Of a DNA stretch of 64,000 nt, positions 33,150-44,533 are shown in pieces. Source of the stretch: Chamaecrista fasciculata (taxonomy: Eukaryota; Streptophyta; Magnoliopsida; Fabales; Fabaceae). Within the stretch, counting starts at the first letter, position 1; each line of letters opens with the position of its first letter. The stretch lies in assembly GCA_003254925.1 (NCBI GenBank), contig QANZ01020256.1:1-64000 (forward strand), written 5' to 3'. The position numbers and the translations under genes were made by a program. The notes beneath the pieces are model-generated. The model was not told the origin of the DNA. It searched no databases and was given only the letters and a program-made list of their open reading frames with translations.

Positions 33150-35011
33150 ACGAGAGTCATGGTGCAATTATGTAAAGGGTTACAAGTTGCTGGACATGAC
33201 CCGGAGAGTCCTGCATGGGTTTAGTCATCAGCTTGCCTCTCCTATACCCCTGTCACGACGCCTTAGACCTGAGGTCATCATTATTCCGGCGTTGCAGTTG
33301 TCAGACTTTGGCCTAGTCTAACGTTGCCCGTAACAGGGTAGCCATAAGGGCTAGGTACGGGTTTGGTTGATTGCCGTGCTGAGGAATGTGAATTGACCAA
33401 GATGGAATTTTGTCCCTCGTTAACATGAGAGATATCTAACTGGCGCCCTCGATGAGTGTGTCCAAGGAAATGCGTGGCCACGCTGGTAATTGGGACTTAC
33501 TCAGGAAATCGAGAAAGTTGAGATTTGGATTATGGATGACTTTCCTGTGCCTAATCCATGACCAAGATATCGTGTGACAATAGGGTCTATGACAAGGTGG
33601 TACTAAGGTTAAGTCGGTTTTGGTAAAAACGATAACTCACGTGTTTTGGGTAGTCGTGATGGCTTGCTAGAGTCCGCTCACGACTTGTAGGTCATAGAGA
33701 TGGCTTGCTGCCAACTTCACGTGGGGCCTGCTGGGTCACACATGAGCAGGTTCAAGACACCGCTTAAAGGGACACGAATTAGGGTTAATTCGTGGGTCAC
33801 TCCGGTGACACAATTTAAGACATAGCAAAATGTCTGGGACATTAAGTCTTGTCTTAAATAATCTACAGTTGTGAAGTATTTAAATTTGTGGGACAAATTT
33901 AAATATAATAATTGTTAAATGATTAATGGGATTAATTATTTACAATTAAAATATTAGGGAAAATAAATCAGATAAGATTCCTAAAAGTTAGGAGATTATT
34001 GATTTATAAAATTCCCCAATATTGTTTTGAGGGTGGCGCCTCATATTATTGTTTTAGATTAATAAAATTGTTTTATTAATTTAAATCATGAGTTTGAATT
34101 CAAAAGATTTGATATAGATATCAAAAGATTTGAATCATAGATATTAGGGAATATCTTAACTCATGATCTTTGGAAAATCATGACTTCCTAAGAGTTAGGA
34201 ATGTTTTTTATTTATAAAATTCCAAAGGAAATTTAGAAGCATATGGCGCCTTCTTAGGTGGGTCCCATGGGAAGATTTGATCTTCCATTTGATTCCCTAA
34301 GATTACGATTTGAATTTAAATTAAATATTATGGTAATATTTTAATTGTAAATTCAATTCATGAAGTCATAATATTATAATTTTAGAATTATAATAATGCT
34401 CTAAAAATAATTATTAAAACCCTAGGGCTAGGCGCCTAGGTAAAAAAAAAGAGAGAGAATTCATTTTTTGATTTCGGTCTTCCTCCTTGTAGAGAGAGAA
34501 GAGAGCAAAATCGCCATTCTCAAGAACAAACCCTAGCTCTTCCAAGTGTGAGAATTTTTGGGCTCCCAAGAGTTGAGAGAGGAAAAATCGACTTTGCCTA
34601 AGGAGTTAGGTAATTCGATTTGCAGTCACCAAAAATTAGGGTTTGTGAGTAGAGAAAACAAGAAGGAGTTCTTGTGGGGAATTCTCCATTGCGCCACTTT
34701 TGGTTTTTGATTCAAGAAGGAGTTCTATTGGTCCCTGGTTCTTTTGGAGAAAAGAACGGAATGCTAGCACCTTGGTGCCCGGAAAACTGTTCGTATGGAT
34801 CACCGGCAGAGGGAGAACGCTGTGAGTGGACTCCTAGGACACGCCTTGTACAACCAACCGATTGAAACTCGTGAGGTATACCACTATCTTAACAGGTTTT
34901 AAATTCTACTAGCGGATCCGTTCGGGAATTTTAGGACTTGGCGCGTTTTATTTTAAATTTCATATTTGCTTCCACTACGTTAGGCGCCTAGAATTTCTTA
35001 CATTCTCAACA
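33150..35011 (+). mobile_element. Family S LTR inserted in the LINE, left end in the gap
   Basis: It matches the solo LTR at 9703-11893 from its position 241 onward (CGAGAGTCATG, GGGTTTAGTCAT, GGCGCC words in the same order) and ends ...CATTCTCAACA at 35011, where the LINE frame resumes with NGLPNYDTLHKRGI. There is no internal retroelement region between gap and end, so a solo LTR is likely. Confidence 0.8.
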
Positions 35012-35286
35012 ATGGTCTTCCCAACTATGACACCCTTCACAAAAGAGGCATCACTCCTTTAACCTCCTGCCCTCTTTATGGCACTCACTCCGAAGACCTC
35101 AATCACATCTTCATGTCTTGGACCCTAAATATCCCCCTCTGGGATGCTATATCTTTCAAGTGTATCACTCCTCCCTCCCCCAATCTCTCTTCTTGGCTCA
35201 AAATCAATGCCGCAAATAACTCCCAGCACTCATCCAATATTCTTTCAGGAACCCTTTTCATTTATCTTCTTTGACACCGTTGAATT
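35012..35286 (+). pseudogene. LINE zinc-binding RT-associated domain, continued
   Basis: Reads NGLPNYDTLHKRGI, then CPLYGTHSEDLNHIFMSW, the C...C...H...H pattern of the zf-RVT region of plant LINEs. Its upstream part lies before the gap (about 32600-32974). The frame breaks again just before the hAT MITE. Confidence 0.75.
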
Positions 35287-35294
35287 ACTAGAAA

Positions 35295-36093
35295 TAAGGG
35301 TGCTCAGCGGTTCGGGCCAACCCACCAACCTGTCAAAACCAACCCAACTTTGAGCTGGCGAGTTGGTTTGGTTTGAAAATTCCTAGCCTACAATGGTTTG
35401 GGTTGGGCTATGGGTATAAGAATCCTGACCCCGCCCAACCCAACCCAACCCAACCGACCAGCCCGCCAATTATATATTTTTTACTTTTTTATTTAAATAT
35501 ATACATAAATAAATAATTATTAGTATAATACAAATGTCTTTTGAGTTATCATTTTCCTTTAGCTTTTTAACACTACATAAAGTGACTTCACCTTCAAGAT
35601 TTTTTGTCAATCATTCAATTAACCAATTTAATCTCTTTAATTTTAATCAATTTCACTTTTTATCTAGAAGAGTAGAATTAGAATTTTTACAATTTAACTT
35701 GTTAAATTCTACTGGGGCCGTGAGTGTTTCTATCTTCCTCCATTACTAACTTCACTTTAATTAGATGAGTATATATGACTTTCAATCATATTATATTATT
35801 ATTGACTTATAATAATAAGAAATATTTTTCATTAAAATTCAATACAAAAAAAATTAAAAAATTAAAAAAAATTGTAGAGTCAAGTATATATTTTATTAAA
35901 AAAATATTTGCAAATTGGAATGGGTTAGCCAGTCAACTCGCCCAACCCAACCCACCGTTGTTTGGTTTGGTTTAGTTTGGGCTGAAATATTTTTTTTTTC
36001 CAAAACCCAACCCAAACCAACCCGCCCCTAAAAAGTTTCAGTCCAAACCAACCTTCCCTAAACCCAACCCAACCCAGCCTGCGAACACCCCTA
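35295..36093. mobile_element. hAT MITE in the LINE, 8-bp target duplication ACTAGAAA
   Basis: The 799-base element begins TAAGGGTGCTC and ends GAACACCCCTA, imperfect terminal inverted repeats, with subterminal CCCAACCC-rich blocks on both sides. ACTAGAAA flanks it exactly (35287-35294 and 36094-36101). Removing it restores contiguous LINE sequence. The interior is AT-rich and non-coding. Confidence 0.9.
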
Positions 36094-36101
36094 ACTAGAA
36101 A

Positions 36102-36795
36102 TAAGAAGATCTTTGAAAATTACACCTTCATCCCTTCTCTCTTTTCCAATCAAGCTCTCAGTAAAATCACGAAATTATTATTTTTTTGTTAGCTCTTCCC
36201 ATACTCCCAAAGAATCATCCACCATTTGGATCAAATGGTCCCCTCCACTCGTAAATTTTATCAAGTTAAACATAGGCGAAGCTCACTCTGATGATTCTAA
36301 TCTCATTTCCATTGATGGAATCTTTAGAGATTCTAACCAAAATTGGATCAAAGGTTACGGCAAATTTCTGGGCATGGGTGACTGTGTTCTCGCTGAACTT
36401 ATGGGGTGTTTATTATGGCTTACAAATCTGTCTTAATTATAATTTCTCTCATGTTCAGGTTGAAAGTGACTCCCTTATTGTCGTTAACCTCATAAATAAC
36501 AGAGGCGCCGATCTTTCCCACAAAAATCTTTCCTCTGATTGAGTTTTGCAAGTATGCCCTCACAGTGTTGGATTCTGAAATTTCTCACATTCACATGGAT
36601 GCAAATTTATGTGCCGAATCTCTTGCAAAACGAGCTATTAGGGATAAAAATGACCTTTGCATTTTCGATGATCTGCCTCCCTTTTTGAAGTTAGCTTTTG
36701 GAGCAAATCAATCTGGTTTTTTATTAGCTCGGATAATTGTATTTTTCTGCTTTGTTCCATTCTTGTTCTTTATATTTTGTATGGCTTTTTCTTGA
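36102..36795 (+). pseudogene. LINE RNase H domain, broken
   Basis: Contains WIKWSPPLVNFIKLNIGEA, then ISIDGIFRDSNQNW, then VQVESDSLIVV and SHIHMDANLCAESLAKRA, the order and spacing of plant LINE RNase H (catalytic-type acidic residues within GIFRD and ESD, and the late HxxxNxxAD-like segment). Frameshifts at about 36430 and 36540 break it. Confidence 0.8.
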
Positions 36796-36891
36796 AGACA
36801 CAATCTTTTCTATATCTCTCTATTTTAATATATGCATTCTCAGTTTACGAAAAAAATAACCATTTTCTATATATATATATATATATAAAGC

Positions 36892-37063
36892 ATTAACTTC
36901 ATTTTTGGAAGTGATCAAAACATGTCATCTAGCAGCGTTAGGCATACTAGGATTGACAAGATTTATTGGGATAGTAGTGGTAGCAATATTTTCAAGATAA
37001 CAAGAGGAGCTTAATTATATAATTAATATTGCACTTTTTAATAATTAATATCATGTATGAACT
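36892..37063. other. Short unique gap between LINE and solo LTR
   Basis: 172 bases of AT-rich sequence, presumably the old target DNA on the 3' side of the LINE. No gene. Confidence 0.4.
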
Positions 37064-40000
37064 TGTTGGAGATTGTGCCCTAGGGCTAATCATTTTATGT
37101 AAATGTTTTGAACATTTTGATTGATTTATGGAAGATAAATCATGTTGTTATCATATTATTAGCATGTTTACTATGATAGCGTCCTTGATTAGTTATATGA
37201 TAATTAATCTAAATCCGTCCCTGGTCGATTATGATTAGAAATCACGGAGCCGGCGCAGCGGAAGCGAGAATAAAAATACATAATTTAAAACGCCAAAAAC
37301 AAAAACGCCACTCTGTGATTTCCTTCAGGATCCGCTAGATGAATTTAAACCAGTAAAGTTAGTGGTATACCTCACGAGTTTCAATCGGTCCGGTTGAACT
37401 GTGCGATTTCGAGAAGTCCACTTGAAGCGTCCTTCCTCCGCCGGTAATCCACACGAGCAGTTTAGTGGCACCAAGGTGCTAGCCTTCAGTTCTTTTCTCC
37501 AAAAGAACTCGGGACCTCGATCTACAGCTCTTGGTGTTCAAGAACAATTCTTGAACCAAGAAGATAGGTGGCTCAAGAAACAAGAGAGGGTCTCTTGTTT
37601 TCTCTCTCAAAACCCTAATTTTGGAACAAGTCGATTTTTCCTCTCACTCTTGAAGAAATCGACTTCTCTCTCTAGGTTTAGGGCTAGGCGAAATTTTCTC
37701 TCTTGTCTCACAAAAGAAGAAAGCAAAATTCACTTAGTGAATTAGGGTTGGCAAAGTCGACTTGCCTTTTAATATATAGTTAAGGGAGTTTTTGATAATT
37801 ATAATTAGGGAATCCCTAAATTATAGGATTATCAAATTATAAAATTATGAGATTACAATAATATCAGAATTTTAGGACTTGAATTCTTAATTAAAATATT
37901 ACCTTAATATCTTAATTTAAATTCAAAATGCAATCTTTGAGAATCAAATTGAAAAATCAAATCTTCCTTAGATCCTCAAATCCATGCGCCATTCCCCTTC
38001 CATTATCTTGGAATTTTATAAATCAAAATAACACTCCTAATTCTTAGGAAGTTATAACCAACTTATTATCTTCCAAAGATTTTGAATTAAAATATTACCC
38101 TAATATCTTTAATTCAAATTTTGAATCTCAAGATCAAATCTTGAATTCAAATTCATGACTTTAATTAATAAAACGATTTTAATAATTAAAATCTCCTTTA
38201 AATGAGGCGCCACCCACAATCTTTTATTAGTGGATTTAATAAATCAATAATCTCCTAACTTTTAGGAATCTTATCTGATTTATTTTCCCTAATATTATAA
38301 TTGCAAATAGATTAATCCCATTAACTATTTTACAATTAATATATTTAAACTTGTCCCACAAATTTAAATATCATAACCGTAGATTTAATTTAAGACAAGA
38401 CTTTATGGCCTAGACATTTAGCTATGTCTTAAATTGTGTCACCGGAGTGACTCACGAATTAACCCTAATTCGTGTCCCCTTAAGCGGTGTCCAGATCCTG
38501 CTCATGTGTGACCCAGCAGGCCTCACGTGAAGTCGGCAGCAAGCCATCCCTATGACTCACAAGTCGAGAGCGGACTCTAGCAAGCCATCACGACTACCCA
38601 AAACACGTGAGTTATCGTTTTATCAAAATAACCGATTTAACCTTAGTACCACCTTGTCATAGACCCTATTGTCACACGATATCTTGGTTCTGGATAAGGC
38701 ACGGGAAAGTCATCCTTAATCCAAACCACAACTTTCTCGATCTTCTTGAGTTAGTCCCAATTTACTTAGTGGCCACTCTTTCCTTGGACAGACTCATCGA
38801 GGGCGCCAGTTAGATATCTCTCATCTCTATGAGGGACAAAATCCCATCTTGGTCAACCACATTCCTCAGCATTGCAATCAACCAAACCCGTACCTAGCCC
38901 TTATGGCTACCCTGCTACGGGCAACGTTAGACTAAGCCAAAGTTTGACAACTACAACGCCGGAATAGTCAAGACCTCAGGTCTAAGGCATCGTGACAGGT
39001 GTACAGGAGAGGCTAGCTAATGACTAAACCCATGCAGGACTCTCCGGGTCAGTCCAGCAACTTGTAACCCCTTACATAATTGCACCATGACTCTCGTAAA
39101 GCATCTAAGTGCATGTATCTCCATACACCGAGGTCATGCTGGTCTTAGTTCATTCTCGCTCCCACGAGAATAATCGACCAGGGACGGATTTAGATTAATT
39201 ATCTCATAATTAATCAAGGACGCTATCATAGTAAACATGCTAATAATATGATAACAACATAATTCATCTCCATAAATTAATCAATATGTTCAAAACATAT
39301 ACATAAAATGATTGGCCCTAGGACACAATCTCCAACAGATTATTCTCGTGGGAGCGAGAATGAACCAAGACCAGCATGACCTCGGTGTATGGAGATACAT
39401 GCACTAGATGCTTTACGAGAGTCATGGTGCAATGAGTAAGGGGTTACAAGTTGCTGGACTGACCCAGAGAGTCCTGCATGGGTTTAGTCATAAGCTAGCC
39501 TCTCCTGTACACTTGTCACGATAGCCTTAGACCTGAGGTCTTGACTATTCCGGCATTGTAGTTGTCGAACGTTGGCCTACTCTAACGTTGCCCGTAGCAG
39601 GGTAGCCATAAGGGCTAGGTACGAGTTTGGTTGATTGCCGTGCTGAGGAATGTGGTTGACCAATATGGGATTTTGTCCCTCATTAAGATGAGAGATATTT
39701 AATTGGCGCCCTCGATGAGTCTGTCCAAGAAATGCGTGGCCACGCTAAGAAATGGGACTAACTCAGGGAATCGAGAAAGTTGTGGTTTGGATTATGGATG
39801 ACATTCCCGTGCCTAATCCAGGACCAAAATATCGTGTGACAATAGGGATTATGACAAGGTGGTACTTAGGTTAAGTCGTTAACGTTAAAGCGATAACTCA
39901 CGTGTTTTGGGTAGTCGTGATGGCTTGCTAGAGTCCGCTCTCGACTTGTGAGTCATAAGATGGCTTGCTGACAACTTCACGTGAGGCCTGCTGGGTCACA

Positions 40001-40365
40001 CATGAGCAGGATCAAGATGCTGTTTTGGGACACGAATTTGGGTTAATTCGTGAGTGACTTTGGTGACACAATTTAAGACATAGTTGAATGTCTTAGGACA
40101 TTAAATCTGGTCTTAAATAAATATCTATGTTTGTGATATTTAAATTTGTTGGACAAATTTAAAATATTAATTGTTAAATGGTTTACAATTAAAATTCTTG
40201 TTTAAAATATTAGGAAATAATAAATTAAATAAGTTTCCTAAAAGTTAGGGAATTATTGATTTATTAAATTCACTAATATTGGGGGAAAGAAGGATGAGGG
40301 TGGCGCCTCATATATCTTGTTTTTAATTAATGAAAATGTTTTGTTAATTAAATTAAGATATCAAG
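37064..40365 (+). mobile_element. Outer family S LTR, split by an inverted relative, right end missing
   Basis: It starts TGTTGGAGATTGTGCCCTAG and runs to 37231, resumes at 39343 (TTCTCGTGGGAGCGAG) and can be followed, by comparison with 9703-11893, to about 40365 (after GGTGGCGCCTC). The remaining 3' half of the LTR is missing, so it is truncated. No target duplication can be defined. Confidence 0.8.
37232..39337 (-). mobile_element. Inner family S solo LTR, inverted, 5-bp target duplication GATTA
   Basis: The 2106-base element begins on the plus strand TGATTAGAAATCACGG and ends AATCTCCAACA, i.e. TG...CA on either strand. It is flanked by GATTA at 37227-37231 and 39338-39342. It lies in the outer LTR in opposite orientation. 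Its sequence follows the family S LTR on the minus strand throughout, including the GGCGCC and CACGTGA words. Confidence 0.88.
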
Positions 40366-41120
40366 ATTTGAATAATTAAAAAATAACTTAATAATTGAAC
40401 AAAATATATTTCACAGATATAGATATATTTATTAAAATGACGTATAATTGAATAATTAAAATAAAAAATAACTTAATAACTAAAAGAAATAATTTTTAAA
40501 GTATGTGATGGATTTATAATAAAAACTAGAATACGTAATTGTATATTTTAATATTTATTTATCAAAAGTAGTATTATTATTATTGTTATTATTTCATAGG
40601 CTTCTCTAATTTTTTTCTAGAAATACAAAAAACTAAAACAAAATTTTGTCTCATTTTTATCCATCAATACTAGACTAGATATTTTGAAAACTAAAATAAA
40701 TCTCTCTTATAAAAAAATTCGAAAATGAATTACTGTTTTAAGAAAGACAAGACTTTTTTTTTTATGCTGTTGAACTATGAGTTTATACGAAAATGCCTCA
40801 GTTCAATGTACTCTTATAAATATTAAATAAAATATTTAAGAAATATTTTAAAACATTTAAATACATTAATTAATTTTTTTATTTTCTAAGAAAAAATGAT
40901 TTATATATGCAGCTGCCACGTTTAGAACCTAAAGGATATAGATATGCAGCTGCCACATTGAGTATTGTCAATAAAAAAACCATTTGGTGCAATGTTATAT
41001 AAAAGGATATAGATATGCAGCTGCCACGTTTAGAACCTAAACCATTTTGTAAAATGAAAACATTTTCAACCAAATTGGCACGGGGCGTAACGTAGACATA
41101 CATTATAAACATATATACTA
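40366..41120. other. AT-rich intergenic stretch with small direct repeats
   Basis: No gene. Contains near-duplicate TAATTGAATAATTAAA-type words (about 40390-40490) and two copies of GGATATAGATATGCAGCTGCC (about 40932 and 41006). Confidence 0.45.
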
Positions 41121-41300
41121 CTAGAGGCTTTGCGTGCCCGTTTAGGGCACGCAAATATGTATGTAAAATAAATAAGGGACTAAATCGTTAACTCAGTAAA
41201 AAAGAAGGGATCAAATAATAATTTTCCTCTTATTATTAATTTTGTACTATAGTTTTAAAATGTGGACGACCAGAAAGGGGTGGAGGCATATAATATAAGA
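41121..41300 (-). mobile_element. Mini-Helitron, inverted relative of 28333-28521
   Basis: On the minus strand it begins TCTTATATTATATGCC after a host A and ends in the hairpin GCGTGCCC TAAAC GGGCACGC, then AAAGCCTCTAG and host T. Its sequence follows the Helitron at 28333-28521 throughout (shared TTTAGTCCCTTATTTA and TTTACATACATATTTG words). Confidence 0.8.
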
Positions 41301-41736
41301 TATCAGAATTGTTTCTTAACCTCCTTTTTATATTAAATTTCACAAGCAGTGCACAGTCTTTAATTTAAAATATTAACAAACCAAATGCTTGACTTCAGCA
41401 TTAATTATTACACAAAAAAAAACTCCTTACAAAGAGTTTAACAAGTTAACTATAATGTATACAAAAGGAAATCCTTACAATTTTTTAAACAAATCTGATC
41501 AAAGGTGACCATCTTAAAAAAATTACTGTATAAAAAAGATGTTACTAACAATGAAATTCATTTCAATGATATTTATGTTTCGAAATGATATGATTAATAA
41601 TTAATTATCCATGATAAAATACTGACTGATTTTTACCCAAAAAAATTTAGCTACTATTTATCTCTTTTTTTTGGACTAGAAATAATTGGCTAAATTGGCT
41701 TCCCTGGCCCTTGAGAACATCCCACTAACTGGAATA
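41301..41736. other. AT-rich stretch, nothing recognised
   Basis: No gene recognised. It may contain decayed 3' parts of the adjacent transposase remnant, but no motif supports that. Confidence 0.35.
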
Positions 41737-42020
41737 TCAACATATTTGGATACAATTTACATTCCACACAGATTGATTGTATAACCTGAAGCTCTCGTAG
41801 ATTCTGACCTCGTTCTCTGTGCGGAGCTCCTCCATCCAATCCTGACCAGATAATTTTGAAGTTCGGCATAGAGTCTTGTCGGCATAAACCGCTGCTGCGC
41901 TGGCTGCACGAGTTGCACAATTGGCGAACATGACTGCTCCATCTTTAGCATTTGCACATATCTTGGGTCCACTGTGGGAGCATTGGCTGGATCTGACCAC
42001 CAAGACATGGTTGTAGGAGC
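41737..42020 (-). pseudogene. HARBI1-like (PIF/Harbinger) transposase N-terminal fragment
   Basis: On the minus strand one frame opens MSWWSDPANAPTVDPRYVQM; a second continues VYADKTLCRTSKLSGQDWME and then RIYESFRLYNQSV. The pattern of basic-T-S plus G..W..E.L, followed by a short gap and a phenylalanine-rich FRL segment, resembles the N-terminal region of plant HARBI1/ALP1-like nucleases. The DDE catalytic domain is missing and the two frames need a shift, so this is a fragment. It is supported mainly by its neighbour, a Myb/SANT-like gene of the kind carried as the second gene of PIF/Harbinger elements. Confidence 0.4.
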
Positions 42021-42835
42021 AATTTAGGAGGTTGGAAACAATAAATTTGTTAAGAACTTCACACTCCAATTTTGTAGTGTTCAACATATGTGCTATGTAC
42101 TATATATAATCAGCAGAAGTTTGATCTGAACTTATTTTGGTTTTAATGATGAAAGGGTATGAAAATATGATGGAAGATAGTAAAAATTGATGATGCATAG
42201 GTATGGGTATGAAAATATAGTTCATGCTAGAAGAGAGTACAAAGTGATAGCATGAGTAGGTATGACAAGGTTAGGGTATGCAAAAATATATTTTATTGCA
42301 TGGGGAATCATATTTCACATCAAAGCATCTCTCTCATATTTTCAAAGATGTAGAATCATATTTCTCACTATGCCAGCCCTAGCATTGTAAAAAGCATAAA
42401 ACTTACTGTAAAGTGAAAAGTTAATATTACATCTCAAAATATTGCTAGTTTGCTACAACACACTGCTTATGTTCGAAGTGTGGTTATTGTTATTATCATA
42501 CATTGACTTTATTAATTAAAAATGAACTAAAACACCAAAATGCACCAGAAATCTATCATATGATCCACTACAATATACATAACTTGAATTTTGCTCCAAA
42601 ATATTGCTAGTTTGCTACAATATAGACACTAGGCAAACTGACAAAGCTTTATGATTTTTAACACATGCAAATAAAATTAGATGTATAATATGGATGGAAA
42701 TCCATAAAAACATTTTTCATTCTCATCTTGACAGGTCCATATGAAAAAAGCAACTAAAGTAATTATCAATGCAAGTCAAAACTGACATTAAAAAATGTGT
42801 TATGCATATAAGTTCCATAGGAATGCTTGACTTAC

Positions 42836-43069
42836 CTGTTCAAACTTGAAAGTTGGTGTGATATAGTACTCCATATCACCAAATTCACCCAAAGGGATAT
42901 CTATAGGACCTCTATAATAGAAAATTCAGGCACCTTTTAACTTCATGAAACCAGAAATTTTTCGTTTTAACTTCACCAAGATTTGTACATACATATGCCT
43001 CCCATTAAGGAAATCCACCTTGCATATCCTTTGCAGCTGCACTCTTTCTGCTTCTTTTGATTTGGTTTC
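42836..43069 (-). pseudogene. Unrecognised two-exon coding-like fragment
   Basis: Minus strand: 42993-43069 (after TGTGCAG, before GTATGT) and 42836-42911 (after AATAATAG, before GTAAGT) join in frame to about 51 residues, starting ETKSKEAERVQLQRICK and ending EYYITPTFKFEQ. Both introns have good borders, and the coding phases (0, 2, 0) are consistent. I do not recognise the protein and find no neighbouring exons. It may be a gene fragment carried by the surrounding transposon, or the last trace of a host gene. Confidence 0.35.
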
Positions 43070-43349
43070 CTGCACACAACAAAATCATACATATATTAAT
43101 GGTCAGGTTAATAATGAAGAAGGACACTACAACACATGTGGCAACAAACACTTATTATGGCATCATTAGTAACAAAAATAACAAACCCCACTTTGAAAAG
43201 CAAAGATAGATAGATAGAGCCATGCATTCAACAGTTTACATTACAGACACTCATCACGAAAGTATAGTCATAACAAACCATATAGTTCCATTCAGTACAC
43301 AATTAAAAAGATCCAATATTTTAAGGTTACAACACAAAGATAATTCAAA

Positions 43350-44533
43350 TCAAGCAGGTGGGAACATGTCATCGTCATGGGGGAAGTTGTTTTCCTTCGG
43401 CGGGAACTTGTCGTCCACCATGGCCTTCAGCCATTTAAGCACAGCATCCTTATTGACCGTATGTTGAGCTAGGAACATAGATAATAGTTCTGGGTCCCTG
43501 AGCACCTTGGTGCAGTCAATGTAAAAACGAGACCCAGCCTCCATCCCAGGCAGCTGTAAAAGAAGTACGAACATTCTTTCATGCTGGTTGAGTGATGTGA
43601 CACCACCGCTGTAACCACAACTGGGAGAGCCTCCTTGTGTGAAGTTTTGACAAGTGCTGACAAAGTTATTCATAGAGGCGCTGATCTCAAAAAGTCCATC
43701 TGCCACTCGTCTCTTCGACCGCTGCTGCGCCACAACCTTTCCCTTTCGTTTGTCGCCAATTTGCCTACTCATAGGTTGTGGAAACCCACAGATTGGTGGG
43801 TTTGGTTGGGACGCTGCCGGGGGCGGGGGCTGGACCGGCGGTGCGTTGCCATCTTCTTCATTGCTGGACTGGTTGTCCATCACATTAGCTGGGTTCTACA
43901 ACACCTCATCCATTATTGGGTGGTAGGCAGTGTCAACTGGTTCGTCGTTCGGCAATGCATTGTCAGCCTCATGCTCTGGTGCGGGTTCGTTTTGAGGATA
44001 CAGGTAAGCTGCAGGGGTTCGTGCATGAAAACCTGTGGCGATCGCATTGCCAAACAACTCCTCCAGCAACTCTTCGTGTTCGAGGGGTTTCTTCTTAAAC
44101 TTCTTTAACTTCGGTTTTCCCTGCACATTCAAAAAGGAACAATAGATTAGCCTTCTACTTCAAACCCTGTTTATTACACACAGTTCAAAAATCAATCACA
44201 TAGGACCTGTAGTCTGGCCTTCCACCACTCTTCTGACGCTGATATCATGCTTCCATTCACCCAACCAATCCCTGATGCAGTGTGCTTTAGTTCTTTCCAC
44301 CCACGCAAATCACCCTTCAGCAAATCCCATTTGGTCCTAAATTGTTGGGGTGACAATGTCTTCGGGAAGATCTTCTCGTTCATCCTCCTCATGAGATTTG
44401 CCTTTCCGGGGTCGTTAAATGATCCCCCCACGAAATGTCCTACGCATTTTTCATCGACGCAAATTTTCAAGAACCATTCTACCCACTGAGAGGGCCACAC
44501 AAATTTCTCATCTCCTACCATCTTTCCCTGCAT
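43350..44533 (-). pseudogene. Myb/SANT-like DNA-binding domain protein with one in-frame stop
   Basis: Two exons (44207-44533 and 43350-44120, intron of 86 bases with GT-AG borders) read as one protein of about 365 residues apart from one TAG at 43896-43898. Residues 1-105 form a Myb/SANT-like domain (Pfam Myb_DNA-bind_3 type) with FVWPSQWVEWFL and the typical LSPQQFRTKWDLLKGDLRGW and EEWWKARLQ. Next come KFKKKPLEHEELLEELFGNAIATG, a proline-rich linker with a basic KRKGKVVAQQRSKRR patch (possible nuclear signal), and a helical C-terminal region (SLNQHERMFVLLLQLPGM and LAQHTVNKDAVLKWLKA). This layout is that of plant Myb/SANT-like proteins and PIF/Harbinger accessory proteins that help the transposase bind DNA. 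The stop, if real, removes the C-terminal half. Start: ATG at 44531-44533, or 44519-44521. Confidence 0.7.

Larger units (their letters stand above)
29610..36860 (+). mobile_element. LINE (non-LTR) retrotransposon interrupted by two later insertions
   Basis: Contains, in order, an endonuclease domain (about 29963-30590), reverse transcriptase (about 31100-32590), a zinc-binding RT-associated region (to 32974 and again 35012-35286) and RNase H (36102-36795). It ends in an A-rich tail (CGAAAAAAATAAC). It is flanked by a 31-base direct repeat differing at one base (29579-29609 and 36861-36891), both CATTTT.TATATA...TAAAGC, a likely target-site duplication. Numerous stops and frameshifts make it inactive. 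No ORF1 upstream of the endonuclease is recognisable. An LTR element (about 32975-35011) and a hAT MITE (35295-36093) lie inside it. Confidence 0.85.

Noticed and set aside
32960..33167. Frames running across the N gap
   Set aside because: They consist mostly of undetermined residues and join a LINE to an LTR across an unsequenced gap.
43635..44108. Plus-strand frame of 157 codons
   Set aside because: It lies opposite the Myb/SANT-like exons and has no recognisable domain; the minus-strand reading has splice borders and family motifs.
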